A stretch of 64,000 nt of DNA from Ailurus styani. Lineage: Eukaryota > Chordata > Mammalia > Carnivora > Ailuridae. A model generated the notes under the pieces. That model saw only the letters and a list, made by a program, of their open reading frames with translations, was not told where the DNA came from and ran no database searches. Below are positions 22,670 to 34,500 of the stretch, piece after piece. The stretch's first letter is position 1, and the number at the start of each line of letters is the position of its first letter. A program made the translations under genes and the position numbers. The stretch covers positions 1,547,105-1,611,104 of the forward strand of contig LNAC01000336.1 of the NCBI GenBank assembly GCA_002007465.1, read 5' to 3'.

Positions 22670-25600
22670 GGCATAAAATTTAGTGACTGACATTCAGCTA
22701 TCTTTATGAAACCTACTGTAAGCTTCCATATGACCTTTACCTAATGATTCTCTCTGTGCTGTCTCAGTCTTCAACGAGGAGAAAGGAAGTGTTTGGTGCT
22801 ATATTCTGCAGATTTTTGCAGATAAATTAAAATGTAGTTCTCATTTCCAGGGCAAGACTGAGAAAAGGTTCTAGCCTATTATTTTGGTTAAATTATACAT
22901 GTAGATTTAAATACGTGCTATTTTATCATGATAAATGCCTTTTATATAAGCAGGATTCATGACTTGATATGCATAACTGTTTGTCAATGACAACCTTAAA
23001 GCATAAAGCATCAAGGTGGCCTGTTCTTTTTCAGGTTACATTCTTCAACTTACCCAATTTCAGAAAAGTCAGGGTAGTTATCCTTCATATAGGTCTATGA
23101 GCCATAGCTGAACATATTACTGTTTCTAACTCTAATAATTTTTTATCCTCCTGAGTAACCACTTCCAAACTCCTCCTGCTCACCTTATTAATTTAAGTCA
23201 ATGAAACACAAGTTACAGGAACTCAGGGGGAAACTAGGGATGAATCAATTTCAAGGATGGCACTCAGACATTGGCCCTGCCCCAGTTAGTTCCTAGTATC
23301 CCTATTTCAAAAAGAAAAGCAGTGATATGCTCCTGGTTTTGTTTTTGTTTATTTGTTTGTTTTGTAGGGGCAGGGTGATTAAGTGACTTCTAGGCTATCT
23401 GCTTCAAATTCCCCTGAGAGGCCCCCTGACAGTTTTAGCAACTCTTGGAGTACAGTTTGAAAACACAGATCTAATACAATTTTCATTTTATAAACTCTAA
23501 CTTAAGTGATTTATAATATTCACATAGCTAGTGGTAATTTTTCTAACAAGTTGTCTTCTACAACCAATCTCCTCTTAACGTTCAGTGGAATGGATGTACT
23601 TTCCACGTAGGCTCTCCAGATTCAGCTCTTTTCTCATTGATTCTGAGTAACTCACGCCATCAAAATAGGATATACCTACCTTTGTTAAAAAAAAAAAAAG
23701 AGAGAGAGAGGCAGCAGACTGCCTAACCTACCAAGCAACTCAGGCCTTAGGGCAATCTGATATTTTCTTCTGCACCCTGAGTCCTTGTTCAGATGTCATC
23801 CCTTAGTTGTATCTTACGTTACCCAAAGTTTATCCAGCCATTGCATCTCTGAGATTCAGTCAAAGACTTCTGTCTTGTATACATTAAATGCTCAGATGCT
23901 AAATAAGAATGGCAAATATGTCTTGATCGACAGGCCAACTACAACCTATTGGAAATGACTGCATGGGGCACTTTCTTGTTTTTTCTTGTTTGTTTTGTTT
24001 GTTTTTTAAATAACAATTATAAATCAGTATCCAAACTCACAAGAAAAGAATTTCATGACTGAATAGCAAAGTATGCTGTGACTCTTGATAGTTATATTTT
24101 GGCACTCATGCCATCTATGTGCCGTAGTTTTCCTGAATTTTACGAGAACCCTTAGAAGGCCGAGAATTTATACCATATAACTACCTTTCCTGCTTAAGTA
24201 ACCAGGCTTCTGAACTTTTACAATGACTCTTGGCACCACACTAGTTACTCTTCTAGGTTTTGTCCTTCTCACTCCCTGCCTTACTCCACTCTCCTTCTGT
24301 CTTAATTTTCAGGCCAACTGCTGATGCCTTTTCCTCTGAGTTTTGGTATATTTAGCTTCTTAATCTATTGCAGACTGAATGTCCTGCCTCAGGGACATAA
24401 CATTCAGCTATTTTGTGCATTAGAATGACATTGTGAACATTTTCCGAAATATGTATTCCCAAAGAATCTGACACATTGAGTTTATAATATGGCCTGAGAT
24501 TTCATATGTTTTAGAAGTTGCCTAGGTAAATTAGTGACATGAAAGAAATAAGAACCATTACCATAAGCCATATTTCTATTTAGATTTCCTCAAATTCAAG
24601 TGTTTGAAACCTTATGGTTCCCACTAGGACTGGACAGTTTTGAAGCTAGGACAGAGGATATGGATGTTAATGTGTATCAACCTTCCTAAAAACAATGTTA
24701 CAATTGTAGTCAAATTTCATTTATGCAAACTAACTAGAAAAAAGTAGAGGGGCTTTGTGTCATCAGAAATTTGTTCAGATGACAAATAAAATTTGTACTA
24801 CATAAATTTTAAATGAAATGTGCTCTAGATCTATTGTCTAGAATAACTTTGAAGTTATATGTATAAATATTTATATAAATATAAATAACTGTCATATATA
24901 GAATTTGAAAAGACTCTTAAGATCCATTAGGATAGTATAACTTCAACAAATATATTTTTAATGAAATAAATAATAGATTTTTGACTTCATAATCATTAGA
25001 CTAAGTTTACTTTGATGAATAAGCAAGAATATTTGCAATTGAAAACAGTTCTGGGAAAATAGTCATAGCAGTAGTATAGTAGTACTAGTGGTACTAGTAC
25101 TAGAGCCAGTAGTTTATGAAACTACATATAGAAAGAATATACAGTGTACTTGAAAATATTAACATAGAATGACCATAAAAAATGGTAAGAGAATGGAAAA
25201 ACTCTAAGAAAAAAACCTCGACAAAAACAAAGATCAAATTTTAAAATATTTTAAGAATCATTATTAATGGTAGTAGTATTAGAATTGCTGTTCAGAGCCT
25301 ATTGTGTGTGAAAAGTGAAATAAACTAATGTGTTAGTATTGGATATTCTAATTCTGTCATCCCATTGCTCTTGAGAACCCAGATTCTTTACGTGAAAGAA
25401 AGAACATGTAAATTAGAAATTAAGTTAAAAATTTTGTGGTCCTGAACCTGAATTGAAAATATCAATCTCAACTCAAAATATGCATAGATAGCTTGATTCT
25501 TTCTACTAAAAAGACCAAGTGACCATAACCAATCCAGTAACAATGAAGATGCCTAAGTTCTTGAAAATAAATAGAAGACAGGAAAACAGAAAGGAAGGAA

Positions 25601-25690
25601 GAAAGGAAAGAAGGAGGAAAAGAAAGTGAGGGAGAAGAGACAGAGGGAGAGAGAGGGAGAGAGAAAAAATTTTGGAGAAATTTTAATTTA
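22670..25690. other. Unique AT-rich block
   Basis: Mostly unique sequence. A weak MER5-like tail (about 23395-23470, ending GAGTACAGTTTGAAAACACA), T/G-rich low-complexity tracts (about 23336-23366 and 23978-24007), an AT-rich TATAAATAT run (about 24856-24900) and a GTAGTACTAGTG-type run (25070-25105) are visible. No gene is supported. Confidence 0.5.
25580..25670. repeat. Purine-rich GA/GGAA low-complexity tract
   Basis: Almost uninterrupted purines: AGGAAGGAAGAAAGGAAAG, then GAGGGAGAAGAGACAGAGGG. It abuts the short SINE that follows. Confidence 0.85.
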
Positions 25691-25691
25691 T

Positions 25692-25810
25692 TTCCTTTTT
25701 TTTTTTTTAAGTAGGCTCCATGCCCAGTATGGAGCCCAACATGGGGACAGAGCTCATGACTCTGAGATCAAGAGTCCGATGCTTAACCAACTGAGCCACC
25801 CAGGTGCCCC
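25692..25810 (-). mobile_element. Short CAN SINE (old, short-body type), antisense
   Basis: A T-rich tail is followed directly by AAGTAGGCTCCATGCCCAGT, then ACTCTGAGATCAAGAGTCCG and head GAGCCACCCAGGTGCCCC. It is the short-body SINE form without the CT-rich block. The target-site duplication is not clear. Confidence 0.85.
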
Positions 25811-27250
25811 CCAAAATATTTTTGATATAATAATAACAGTTATTGCAATGTACTAGAACTCTTCAAATATGTTTAAATCCATGAATTCCTAATGACATTT
25901 TGAAAAAATTACCTTATAAGAAAGATAGGGAAGTAAGTATATTAAGAAAACACTTATTCTGACTTTTCTACATGTTTTCCTACATACTTTTCTGCAATAT
26001 TCCACCAGGTAACCAAATAGTAGAGGGAGGAGGTGGGGGAAACATTTCCTTGTGAAGTTTTAATAATTCATAAAGGAAAATTAAATGATTAAGACGTCAC
26101 CATTTTGCAACTCCAGTTAATTACTGGACGTGGGCATTGATTGTCAACATTTTCTAACATCACCGAAAGAGACAGACATCGCGCTCTTTCTACCGTCTTG
26201 CAATACACTACCTACAATTTTGTCAGAGAAATAATTCCTAAATGTAATTGTCTCTGGCCTCTTGTTTTTGCTCACAATTATGTCTAACAAATCTTTTTAC
26301 CACGTAGTACACCAAAGTGAAAGAAGAAGCTATAAAACAGATTTCTAACCCTACTCTGTTAGTTTTGGCACCTATGAAATGAAGCATTTGCACTAAATGT
26401 TATCTCTCTGTTTATATATCTTTGCACGTGTGTGTGTGTTCCATTTTTAAAACATTCTAGAATTTGACTGTCGGTGTTATTTGAGTATTAAGTGAATAAT
26501 ACAAATTTCCATGTAGATCAATTTTTATCACATTTTGCACTATCAAAATCATTTCATACATACTATTCCACTTAATCTTCAAAGCACTGTTTATAGGCAG
26601 ATCAGAGCCATCATGGACTACAAAGCACACTGGACTTAAGCAGACCGGGGAGTAAACTGGTGAAGTAAGGCTTGAAAATATATGTCTTGTTGCTCATTTA
26701 GAAAAACAAAAACAAAACACTTTTTTCATATTGTGTTTGAAGATTTAACCTGGAGAGAATAAAAACACTTGCCCCCTCTTTAAAAAAGAAATTCAGATAT
26801 TCACATTTCTAATAACTGTAATTATCATTGAGGAACAGCAAAATTATTTTATTTAGTTGTTTTTTTTGTTTGTTTGTTTGTTTTAAGGATGGCAGCCTTA
26901 GGTGCGTTTTAGTGGATTTAAGCTCAGAATGGGGGAGAAATAAGAGATGTGAGACTTGCAGGAAAAGAATTCTGAGGAGAAGAAACAGGGATACAAGATA
27001 CCAATTAGGTCCAGGGTTTTGGATATCTGGGCCCCATCCCTGAAAGAGGCCTCATGGCTCATCCTTGGCTGAGAAGGGTCAGAGCCAGGACACTCGTGCA
27101 AGGAGGGATCTCTGTGAAGAGTGCTATCGAAATGCCCAGAGGCTGTGCTGGATCACAGAAAATCCCCACATTCCCAGCCCACCTTTCTGGGCTAAGCAAT
27201 CAGTAGTTCAGTGGGTGGGAACTTCATTGTATTTATGCTTTCAGGTCTCT
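25811..27250. other. Unique block; candidate conserved element inside
   Basis: No repeat or gene except short simple tracts (TTTG repeats at 26868-26884). The part 26085-26240 retains unusual CpGs and transcription-factor-like words; see findings. Confidence 0.45.
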
Positions 27251-27256
27251 CTTTTA

Positions 27257-27449
27257 AAAAAATTTTTTTTTTATATATTCCTTTGAAAAAAAGAGAGAAA
27301 GCATGAGCAGGGGTGAGGGAGAGGGACAAGAAGAGTCTCCACTGAATAGGGAGCACAATGCAGGGCTGCATCCCAGGACCCTGGGATCATGACCTGAACT
27401 GAAGGCAGTCATGAGGATGATGAAGAGGAAAGCCACTGAGCCACCCAGG
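27257..27449 (-). mobile_element. CAN SINE (diverged), antisense
   Basis: A TTTTTTTTTTATATATTCCT tail remnant, GAGGGAGAGGGACAAGAAGA, ATCATGACCTGAACTGAAGG and a head GAGCCACCCAGG are present. The middle of the head (about 27409-27435) carries an abnormal GATGATGAAGAGGAAAG stretch, so it has been rearranged or mutated. TCTCTTT on both sides may be a duplication. Confidence 0.85.
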
Positions 27450-27459
27450 TTTCTCTTTC

Positions 27460-29585
27460 TAGAGGTGTGGTCTTTGAGTGGAAACATTGCAGTCCTTGGG
27501 CCTAACCATTTGACTTTTCAATGAGGAATCTGCCCTGCTGCTTGCTGCACACAAGCCAAGGATGAGCCATGATACTTGTAAACCTTTGGGAACTACTCAG
27601 AGGAGTGAGTATTGGAGAGGAGCAGCTTTCATATTTATTTCTTGGACAGTAATGCACCACTAGGAAACCCTAAGCTGATAGTAGAGGATAGTTTTTATCC
27701 CTATAGAACTGGGAGTGGGCTGTGCTGGGCTAAGAATAGGTGAGCTAACTATATGAGGTCATGTCCTTTAAGGAGAGTATCAACATTTCAACTACTCTGT
27801 CTGAGGGACTTGGACAAAGTCCAGGAGGCTCCAGCAAACAAAAAATCCAGTACTGTAGTTAACCTCAAAGAAACCTGGAGCTTCAAGTATGAGAATATGT
27901 ACAGTGAAGTGGGTAGCATTATCTCTTTGTTGGGTTATAAAAAAACTTTTCTTATTTTGTTTTTTAGAAAGGACTCAAGGTGGTGGCTGGGTTTTAGGAT
28001 TCAGGCAGCACTGGGTTCATGATATAGTTAGTTACATGGGGTCCTGTGCTGGGAAAGGCTCAGTACTCAGTTTAATGCTCTTCTGTGGTTATCTTTAACT
28101 TCTTAATAATTTTCAAATGAGTCCCATGTTTTAATTTTTCATTAAGCCTTGCAAATTATGTACAACCCAATTCTTGGAGATACTTTAGTAGCAGATGCTA
28201 GTTTGATGAGCAGGGTCCTATGTCATGCGGCTGGAGCTTTGGGAAATAGTTCTGTCCCAGTAGAGAGCTAGAATGCAGCATAGAACAGAAGAGATAACTG
28301 ATTTTACAAACCTGGCTCATGTGATTGAGGTTAAAAGATAGAATATATTTAGTGGGTTGAAGACATGAAGGGATCCTCTCAGGACTCACTAGATAGTGGA
28401 CTGAAGACTACAAGATGAATTCTAGGCTTTGTCTGGTGGTGGGAATTGGGCTTCTGATAAATCCTTCTAGTTAGGCTGGAACAAAGATTAGATGTGATTC
28501 ACACTGCAGGTCATGATTATAAGCTTTTCTAAAATGTGGGCTGTCTCTTTCTCCTGTGGCAATCACAAGTGTAAAATTTTCCAAAATTTCAGCTATATCT
28601 TATTCGTCTACAAATCCCCAAATGAAATAATATCTAGCACAGATGAAATGAGCATTGAATGGAATAAAACCGAGCTGTAGACCAAAACGTTCAGTGGTTG
28701 CAGTTTTATAGATTTGGTGTTAGCAGGAACTTGCCAGATAGGCAGGACAAGTCTTATTTGTCCCCATTATGTAAATGAAAAATTACACTTTGATTAAGGA
28801 ACCCAACCAAATTTACTTCAGTGATATTAGCTGTTACCAGATTTCAGTTCTCCAGATTCTAGACCAATTCTGTCATGCTGTCTCCTAAATTAATGACATT
28901 TTACTGAATTGAAAATGCATCACCAACTCATTTGTTTAGTGATGAGGACCTGAACATCATTGCTGGATCTTTGTAAGGAAACTCAGTGAAAGTGAGATTC
29001 ATGTATCAAAACCAAGAAAGGCTGTGGAGTCTTTATTTCTGATGATTCCAGTCTTCCAAGACATGATGAAGAGGGAAATGAGCTTTATGATGTTTTCTTC
29101 ACTTCATTGTCTTTCATTATTGAGCAATTCAAACCCATGAACTTTTCTGGGTTAGAATATTTCTAGGACATGGGAACAAGCTGTGATGAGTATTAAAAAA
29201 AGTCTAGGCTTCATCATTTTCTCATATTAATCAATTAAAAAATAGGCTTTTAGTAATTTCTTTTTCATTATTGAACATTACCAATCTTTAAAAATATAAC
29301 CTCTCTTCTATATGGCTTAAGATTCTGTCTAGTGAATTGAACAACTGAGTAATTATCCAGTTAGTTGAATCAGGTTAGACTATTGATCTACTTAATATTG
29401 CCTGAAATGTATCTGTTACATTAAAACTGATTGAGAGCCCAGGGGCTATTTGGCTATGTGAAAAACATGATAAAATTTACATCTTTAAAATTTATATCTC
29501 CACCAAAGACAGTGTGATTCTTCCCTGCAGAGGTTTGTTCTCCTGCAGGTATAGGACTAGATTATTCTGAGCAAGGCTTGCTTCC
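27460..29585. other. Unique intergenic block
   Basis: No repeat or gene is recognised. Two overlapping chance frames (27753-28022 and 27889-28098) have no supporting features. Confidence 0.45.
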
Positions 29586-29589
29586 AGAT

Positions 29590-29780
29590 CAGAGCTCACA
29601 ACCTTGGCTACAGGTTAGAATCACTTGAGAAGCTTTAAAACACAGGGATGCCCAGTCCGCCCAGCAGCCCAATTAAAGCAGAATATTTTGAGGAGAGATC
29701 CAGGAATCAATATACTTTTTTAAAAACTTCACGGATAGTTTTAATAGGCAAACAGGATAAGCACTGCCATAAAGTCTCTT
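29590..29780 (+). mobile_element. MER5-type (hAT-Charlie) DNA-transposon relic
   Basis: AACCTTGGCTACAGGTTAGA, ATCACTTGAGAAGCTTTAAA and ACACAGGGATGCCCAGTC match the wording of the 5' half of MER5-like non-autonomous hAT elements. The 3' half is degraded. Confidence 0.55.
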
Positions 29781-29784
29781 CGAC

Positions 29785-32205
29785 AGCACAAAATTTAGAA
29801 TATTTCATATTCTTCTCTAAATGAGCATCTCCCATCTGAGCATGCATACTTCCATGCCATGGCTATTTGTGAAAATTCATTCAGTTTTACGCTGGTTCAT
29901 CTGTGGACAATTGTTTAGATGTATCTAATTCATCCCTAGTATAATGGGCCAGGGCCAGGCCAGGCAAAGTAGTAACAGCAAAACTCAAGTCTGTCCCCAC
30001 TTCCACCTTACTCTCTCCCTCTCCAGCTATTTTGAACCTGCTTTTTCTATAATTCTTTCTCCACCAGAACTCAAGAAGTTTTATATCCTCCATGTAGACC
30101 AGGATTCCAGCCTCTGCCCTTGCAAGACTTGTTGGTTCTCCTTTTACTAGCAAATTCAACTTCATTTCCCCCTTTGGATTTTGTTGTGTTTCCATTCAGT
30201 GTCCCCCAACTTCTCTGAAGATACTTTCCTTACCTCATGTTTGCCAGCAGAGAAACCTAAATCCTGACCCTAGCCACATAACTGACATTCACCTGACTCC
30301 CTTGGGGAAAATTATATAAATTAAATCCAGTCCAAAATCAGGGACCTCTTTAGAGGATTGGCAAAACTAACAGAAGAAGTGAACTACTTTAACGCATGAC
30401 TCTCAGTAAAGCAAATTTAAAATCTCCTTTGACTTCTTACTTAAATGACAAAAACAGCTAAGTCATCAGCACAACTTATGATAAATTTAGGCTTTGAAGG
30501 TTCTTATTCTATAGCTTAGAAAGGTCAAGAAAGGCGGCCAAACTACTGCTCATTCCACCTTAAGTCAAAATCCAACGTTCTTAACTAAAAGACATACCAG
30601 AGTTTAAAAGATAAACACAGAGCTGTGTAAAAAAAGAAGGAGGTAGTGTGTACAATGGAGAGACTTATGTTGGGTCTCTAACATTGCAATGGCCTATAAT
30701 TCAGTATATAAATTCCAAGGTAAGGTAGCCCCCTGAGGTATTTGTGAAGCTATTGCCAAGACAAATGATGCCTAATCAAGTTGCAGAAAGTAGTATTTAA
30801 GACTTAGTTGGCAGAAATACAGAGTCCTCCATGGTGAATCTGTAATGAGTAGTGGCCCAAGATGTGTCTGGGAATATGGGTCACTGGTGTCAAAACTTTT
30901 CCCCAGGTGAAATGGAATGCAAAGTGGCAGGTCTTCAGCCAAGTGGAATATAGTTCATAATATGGCTTCCCAGATCCTCTAAAGGAGGAAAGTGGGCAAC
31001 AGGTCCAGTATAATTAATTCCAGATCAAATCAGGTAACTAAGTTTCCTAATGTGTTCAGTGGCTCAACATGATCTTTGTCTGCCTGGGGTACAACATGCA
31101 GTACAGATGCCCCGATGAAACCTATTTCAAGATTGAAGTTAGAGCTGTTCATCATAAAGTTTTGGCTTGTCTTTTTCTCTCCGCATTTATACACATTGTA
31201 GTTGTCCTTGTGTGCATATGAGCAGGTTTCTTTGGAGAAGCAAAGAAAGGGAAGGGTATTAGCATTTAGCCAATGACACAGCATGTCAGACACTTCTAGG
31301 TATTTTATTTATATATTATTTAATGCAAGGAAATAACTGTTACAAAGTTGTTATTTCCTTATTTACATATGAAAATGCTGAAGCTTTGAGAGATTAAACA
31401 TTTTTTATAAAAATCAAATGAATTTTAAGTACTATAGTCAAAATTTAATTACGGAAATTAAACAATATAGGAAAATGAAATGTCTTGAAGTGTGAAAAAA
31501 GCAAGCATGTACTTTAAAGACATTGGTCAAGGGATGGAATTATCATCTTTTTTCCCAAAATGTGACATTAATTTGATATCTTAACATTTGGGTCTTTTTT
31601 CCAAGAAGAGCAGTGAAAGATTAGATAAATACAGTTAGAAAGATATGATATATTACCTAAGAAAACAGTACACACACACCACACATATAAGCAATGTTTA
31701 CATCGACACTAAGAAACACTGCTTAAAATGGGGTGGGAATGCAGAATACTGAGACACAAAATGCCTTGTGTGGAGCAACTATGACCTCCAAATTCCAATG
31801 AATGGATGAGTCAAGAATACTGCTCTGTACTGATTCTAGCCCCTATTGCATTGGTGATGAATTCAGTTTAATTATATTTTAAGCACCAAACTTCTGGGCA
31901 GCACACCAAGCACAGATAATAAAAAAGGAAAAGAAGTATGGCAAAAAATATATAAGTATCATTAGATATTTGCTAACACTTGTGCAGATGCAAAGAAGAG
32001 ATTGTATCTCTTCTTGGAAGAGTTTGGAAGATTGAAAAAAATAAAGTATTATTGATGAGTTAACTCGGCAAATAGTAGACTTTTGAATGAATGAATGTAC
32101 CTCATTTTCCAGCTGGTGTGGGGGTAGAAAGAAGACCATATAAAAGAGGAATTTTTATTTATAACCTAGTCTGCTGAGGTTGAAATGCTTAGTGTATGGT
32201 CAAGC
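29785..32205. other. Unique intergenic block
   Basis: No gene is supported. Possible very weak MIR debris lies around 31300-31400. A 102-codon antisense frame at 29887-30195 overlaps a 68-codon sense frame, and I recognise neither. Confidence 0.4.
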
Positions 32206-32268
32206 ATTATATGTGCCTCAGTCCACTTGAGCTGTTATAACAAAAATACTAAAAAACTGGGTGTCTTG

Positions 32269-32275
32269 TGTTAAA

Positions 32276-32306
<31 letters not shown>

Positions 32307-32654
32307 TAACAGGCCCAACACCAAGTCCCAGGTCAGCAAACCAAGACTTCATAACTAACCAAACTGCGGTTTCAACCTCTCCTAGGGATGTAATCTTAAA
32401 ACAGTAAAGCTGGAATTTCCTGGTCAGCATTAGTGAGGTCATCTGCCTCACAGGCTCCTTCCATCCCCCAAAGAAAATGAAGTGACTCACTTAACTTGTC
32501 TCTCCCCCTTCTGTTTCTAAAATCTCTCATTTTATCCATCCCCCCAGAGCTCTTTTCTGTGTGCTCAGTGGGATGTTGCTTAATTCATGAAACATTCAAT
32601 AAAGCCAATAATGAGATCTTTAAATTGTATTCAGTTGAATTTTGTCTTTCAACA
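32269..32654 (+). mobile_element. Solo LTR (ERV1-like) nested in the MaLR LTR
   Basis: The inserted block starts TGTTAAAAGA and ends TCTTTCAACA, an imperfect inverted terminal pair (9 of 10) with canonical TG...CA ends. CTTG occurs immediately on both sides (32265-32268 and 32655-32658), a 4-bp duplication typical of class I (gammaretrovirus-like) integration. An AATAAA signal at 32598-32603 lies 51 nt before the right end and supports + orientation. A (GACA)n run sits near the left end. No internal viral genes remain here, which fits LTR-LTR recombination. Family not identified. Confidence 0.72.
32279..32307. repeat. (GACA)n microsatellite
   Basis: About seven GACA units inside the solo LTR, near its left end. 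Confidence 0.95.
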
Positions 32655-32999
32655 CTTGTAAACAACAGAAATCTATTTCTCACAGCTCTGGAGGCTAGAA
32701 GTCTAAGATCAAAGTGCCAGCATGGTTGGGCGAGGGCCTTCATCCAAGTTGGAGACTTCTCATTTTGTCCACACATGATGGAAGGGACCTTTAAGTTCCC
32801 TGGTGGGTCTCTATAACGGCATTAATTTCATTCACGAGGGCTTTACCCTCATGGTATAATTACCTTCCAAAGGCCCCAGCTCCTAATGCCTTCACCTTAA
32901 GGGTTAAGGTTTTAATATTTGGATTTGGTGAGGGGGGAGTCACATAAACATTCAGACCATTGCAGTATGGGTCAAGTCTTAAAAAAAAACCCAAAAAAT

Positions 33000-33385
33000 A
33001 GGTTGCTCATGCCAGGCTTTCTCCTGTCTCAAGACATTTCTCTTCACTGTTTTCTCTGCCTGGAATACTTCATGCTCCCTTGGTTCACTTATTTTCCTCA
33101 CTCAGATGGATTCTTATGCATCACTACCTCCTCAGAGATCCCTTTTTTGACTATCCTTCCTAAAATAAGTCTCCCTATTATTATTTATAATATATTTGGC
33201 TTTTTTTTAAATTAAAACCTGAATTATCAAGTTATCATAGTTTGTTTGTTCTTGTCCCTCTCCTTACTGGAATGTAAGCTTGTTAAACATGGTACTATGT
33301 CCATTTGCTTTATCACTATACATCTCTAAGATCAATGCCAGACATATAGTACCTTAACAAATATTTACTGAATGCATGAGAATAT
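33000..33385 (+). mobile_element. L2 LINE 3' end
   Basis: TTTTCTCTGCCTGGAATACT, TCCTCAGAGATCCCTTTTTT, ACTGGAATGTAAGCTTGTTA and ACAAATATTTACTGAATGCA follow the L2 3' consensus in order for nearly 400 bp. The 98-codon frame at 32919-33215 reads through it and is not a gene. Confidence 0.85.
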
Positions 33386-33429
33386 CTCTATGATTTTGAA
33401 GTAAGAAAGAATTTGTTAAGATAGAAAAA

Positions 33430-34500
33430 GCACACTATGAAGTAAAAGATTGATATATTTGATTATATTAAAATTTAAAATTTTGTGCTATAAAATCATC
33501 TTAAATAAGATAAAAAGATAAGCCATGATCTTGAGAAGATTTTTTTAATGGTACAACTGAAGAGTTATATAAAGAGGTCCCACAAAGTAAAAATGAAAAG
33601 ACAAATAGACAGTAAGGGGAAAATTGAAGCAATTTATTAATAGACCATTCACAAGAAACAAGAACATCTGTAAACATAGATGTTCAACTGCACTAGTAAT
33701 CAAGGAATGCAAATTTAAATTGTTTTACCCTTATTAGATTGGAAATGTATAAAGATATATGTACAGTATACAAGCAGGAAGTGTTGGTAAGAATATGGAG
33801 AGAGAAACTCTTACACTCACAGAAGGAAGTGTAATTGGTGCAACTACCTGGGTATTCTTGGGAGAGTCCTCCATAATGACACAAGACGATGAGCATAAGA
33901 ATATATACTACAGCATCTGCCATTAGTACAAAATGTTAGAACAATTTAAATGTCCAAAAACAGGAGAATGGATGTAAAAATTATAACATATTTATGTTCA
34001 TGTTATACAACAAAAACAAATTATCAAACCAAAAAAACTACTAGCTGAGTGATATGTTTAATGGGACAGGATTTCTGTATTTAAAAATCTGAAGAATACT
34101 AGGGCTGCCTGGGTGACTCAGATGGTTAAGTGTCTGCCTTCAGCTCAGGTCATGATCTCTGGGTCCTGGGATCGAGCCCCGTGTGGGGCTCCCTGCTCAG
34201 TGGGGAATCTGCTTCTCCCTTTGCCTCTCTCCCCAATCCCCAGTTTGTGTTCTCTCTCTCAAATGAATAAATACAATCAGTTTAAAAAACCTGAAGAATA
34301 CTACTAATAAATATGTTTATTTATACATAAATATGTAGCAATATTATAAAATCAAACAGAATAAATATCTTTGGAAGAAGGGTTAAATGGGGTCACAAAA
34401 AACATATTGAGTCTAGTTCTTTAGAAAAAAATTGAAAAAATAGGAATTACGGGTACATTGATGTACTAGCTATATCTTTCAGTAGGTTTATAATATTTCA
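33430..34500 (+). mobile_element. Old L1 ORF2 C-terminus and 3' UTR, with nested SINE
   Basis: GTTCAACTGCACTAGTAATC, AAGGAATGCAAATTTAAATT, the GTGTTGGTAAGAATATGGAG stretch and GAACAATTTAAATGTCCAAA follow the order of old L1M ORF2 C-terminal DNA. TAGGAATTACGGGTACATTG near 34440 resembles the 3' UTR. A SINE at 34102-34290 interrupts it. Highly diverged and non-coding. Confidence 0.65.
34102..34290 (+). mobile_element. CAN SINE (older subtype), sense
   Basis: Head GGGCTGCCTGGGTGACTCAG, GATCGAGCCCCGTGTGGGGC, a CT-rich body and an AAATGAATAAATACAATC tail. A 13-bp target-site duplication CTGAAGAATACTA lies at about 34089-34101 and 34291-34303. Confidence 0.95.

Larger units (their letters stand above)
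32212..32964 (-). mobile_element. MaLR (MLT1/MST-type) LTR, antisense, split by a solo LTR
   Basis: Left part 32212-32268: TGTGCCTCAGTCCACTTGAG and CTGTTATAACAAAAATACTA. Right part 32655-32964: AACAACAGAAATCTATTTCT, CACAGCTCTGGAGGCTAGAA, TTCATTCACGAGGGCTTTAC and ACATAAACATTCAGACCATT. These are the reverse-complement landmarks of a mammalian MaLR LTR in the correct order. The 386-bp LTR at 32269-32654 interrupts it. It is non-coding, and the 106-codon frame at 32496-32816 is an accident of the junction. No 5-bp duplication fits, but see findings for flanking direct repeats. Confidence 0.88.

Noticed and set aside
32279..32307. (GACA)n considered as a sex-linked satellite signal
   Set aside because: Only about seven units, embedded in an LTR; far too short for such an array.
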